Assembly: GCF_000381545.1 (NCBI RefSeq) | Contig: NZ_KB906680.1 | Location: forward strand, 146,569-210,568 | DNA from: Rhodonellum psychrophilum GCM71 = DSM 17998 | GTDB lineage: Bacteria; Bacteroidota; Bacteroidia; Cytophagales; Cyclobacteriaceae | Direction of reading: 5' to 3' | DNA length: 64,000 nucleotides | Shown here: one piece after another, positions 63,358-64,000 of the stretch | How positions within the stretch are numbered: position 1 is the first letter of the stretch | Layout: each line of letters opens with the position of its first letter | The notes under the pieces: model-generated | Databases searched by the model: none | Seen by the model: only the letters and a program-made list of their open reading frames with translations | What the model was told of the DNA's origin: nothing | Translations under genes and position numbers: made by a program

Positions 63358-63518
63358 AATTTTAAGAATTTGATGTCCCTAAATCAGAAACCCCTAACGG
63401 CAATGATTGTTTTTTGTGGGACTAAAAAATCTTTATCTCTGAGGAATTTCCAAAAAGAAAATTTTGCCCCAAGGTTTAAGTCCATATATCCTGATTTGAA
63501 TTCCTGGACAACAAATTT

Positions 63519-63674
63519 AACCCGATATTTAAAAAGATTTCGTTAAGATTTTTACATGATCTTCTTGAGTGCTGTCTTTTTGAATCCTTTTAGTTGAGTC
63601 CACATTTGATAGACAAATGCTCCACCAGTTCAACGGGAAATTTAACCCGTATTAGGAAACGGAATGCATATTTC
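63519..63674 (-). repeat. Dispersed repeat, copy I, abutting the IS110 element
   Basis: The outer end reads AACCCGATATTTAAA at 63519. The end next to the IS reads ATTAGGAAACGGAATGCATA plus TTTC (63651-63674), matching copy D1 at 23 of 24 positions. The central part is poorly conserved. The sequence leaves the repeat at the terminal CGGGTT, where the IS110 element begins. Confidence 0.6.
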
Positions 63675-63682
63675 CATCTAAC

Positions 63683-64000
63683 TTATGATAGGGCAGCATT
63701 TAACTCATCGGCTGACATATTCAGTGATAGCATCTTTTTTTTAATTGATGCTATCATTCGATCCTTCATTTCTTTTTGGTATTGGTCTAAATTACCGGGC
63801 TGGTATCTTTCTCCTTTTATAATCATGTTCCAGATAATTACTGCCAGCTTTCTGGCAGTTGCGGTAATGGCAGCTCCCCTTCCTTTGCGATAAGCCACTC
63901 GTTTGAAAAACCTTGTCAACACCCCATCTTTGGTTTTATCAATGGTGTTTGCAGCATTTCTTAAAGCCAGCGCCAACTTGTTACTCCCTTTTGGAGTCCG
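63683..64000 (-). mobile_element. IS110-family transposase, C-terminal part (cut by window edge)
   Basis: The reverse strand is open from the window edge to TAA at 63683-63685, encoding 105 residues. RTPKGSNKLALALRNAAN leads into FFKRVAYRKGRGAAITATARKLAVIIWNM, the conserved C-terminal Transposase_20 region with its Ser and the A-x-R-K-L-A motif. IS110 transposases use a DEDD-type N-terminal domain (outside the window) and, in recent work, a bridge RNA to choose the target. The stop codon is only about eight bases from the repeat junction, so the 3' non-coding end of this element is very short; any long non-coding end with RNA would be on the other side. Confidence 0.88.

Overview
The window is chromosomal DNA of a Bacteroidota bacterium, most likely order Cytophagales, family Cyclobacteriaceae (Algoriphagus/Aquiflexum-like). 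This rests on moderate-to-low G+C, sparse Shine-Dalgarno sites, promoters with a TAnnTTTG box, and typical Bacteroidota families (DUF3078, DUF2490, DUF4442, DUF4136, bifunctional nuclease with a UVR tail, CNT nucleoside transporter, a divergent PEP carboxylase). The genus is inference. Almost all genes look like ordinary vertical housekeeping genes. There is no prophage, CRISPR array or complete defence system.

Layout. 1-9.7 kb: truncated DUF5706 (Pycsar-effector-like) membrane protein, a secreted protein with kinase-like motifs, PQQ-type sugar dehydrogenase, YgiD dioxygenase, FAH-family hydrolase, zinc metallopeptidase, and a translationally coupled acetolactate-synthase-like/aldehyde dehydrogenase pair. 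10-17 kb: small lipoprotein, transglutaminase lipoprotein, J-domain protein, DUF2490 protein, then an NAD-salvage run (pncB, a PRPP synthetase paralogue, pncA). 17-27 kb: EamA transporter, Bcp, LolD, sucC, tRNA-Arg(TCG), universal stress protein, envelope proteins, single-domain response regulator, an extremely acidic small protein, a 50-residue membrane protein, and a POT peptide transporter. 27-41 kb: pckA, cyclophilin, CNT transporter, the etfB-etfA-bifunctional nuclease operon, TPR protein, quinone reductase, an AT-rich island with the tail of a type II restriction-modification enzyme, dnaB, and mpl with an ExoX-like exonuclease. 41-53 kb: M48 protease, DUF4442 protein, GluQ-type synthetase, S10 peptidase, K+ channel, CPA2 antiporter, OsmC, ppc. 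53-60 kb: a complete seven-gene Mrp Na+/H+ antiporter operon followed closely by a lactonase-like lipoprotein, then a cold-shock gene. 60-64 kb: menC, queA, a LytTR regulator and the 3' end of an IS110-family insertion sequence.

The most interesting structure is not a gene. About ten copies of a dispersed, non-coding repeat of roughly 170 bp run through the window. Its ends form an imperfect inverted repeat (AACCCGAAATATGCATTG at one end, AACCCGTTTTATGCATTG read inward from the other). Most copies sit just after a stop codon, always with the same end facing the gene, so the same strand would be carried in the mRNA 3' region. One pair is in tandem, one copy is a 67-bp short form, and one abuts the IS110 element at its terminus. 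It looks like a MITE-like family, or a 3'-UTR element, with an orientation bias.

Working together: PckA and Ppc (anaplerosis/gluconeogenesis), SucC, EtfAB, Mrp and the K+/H+ transporters form the central energy and ion-homeostasis set. PncA, PncB and the PRPP synthetase form a self-contained nicotinamide-to-NaMN module. Gene-to-function assignments come from recognised motifs in the translated sequence; no database search was run.
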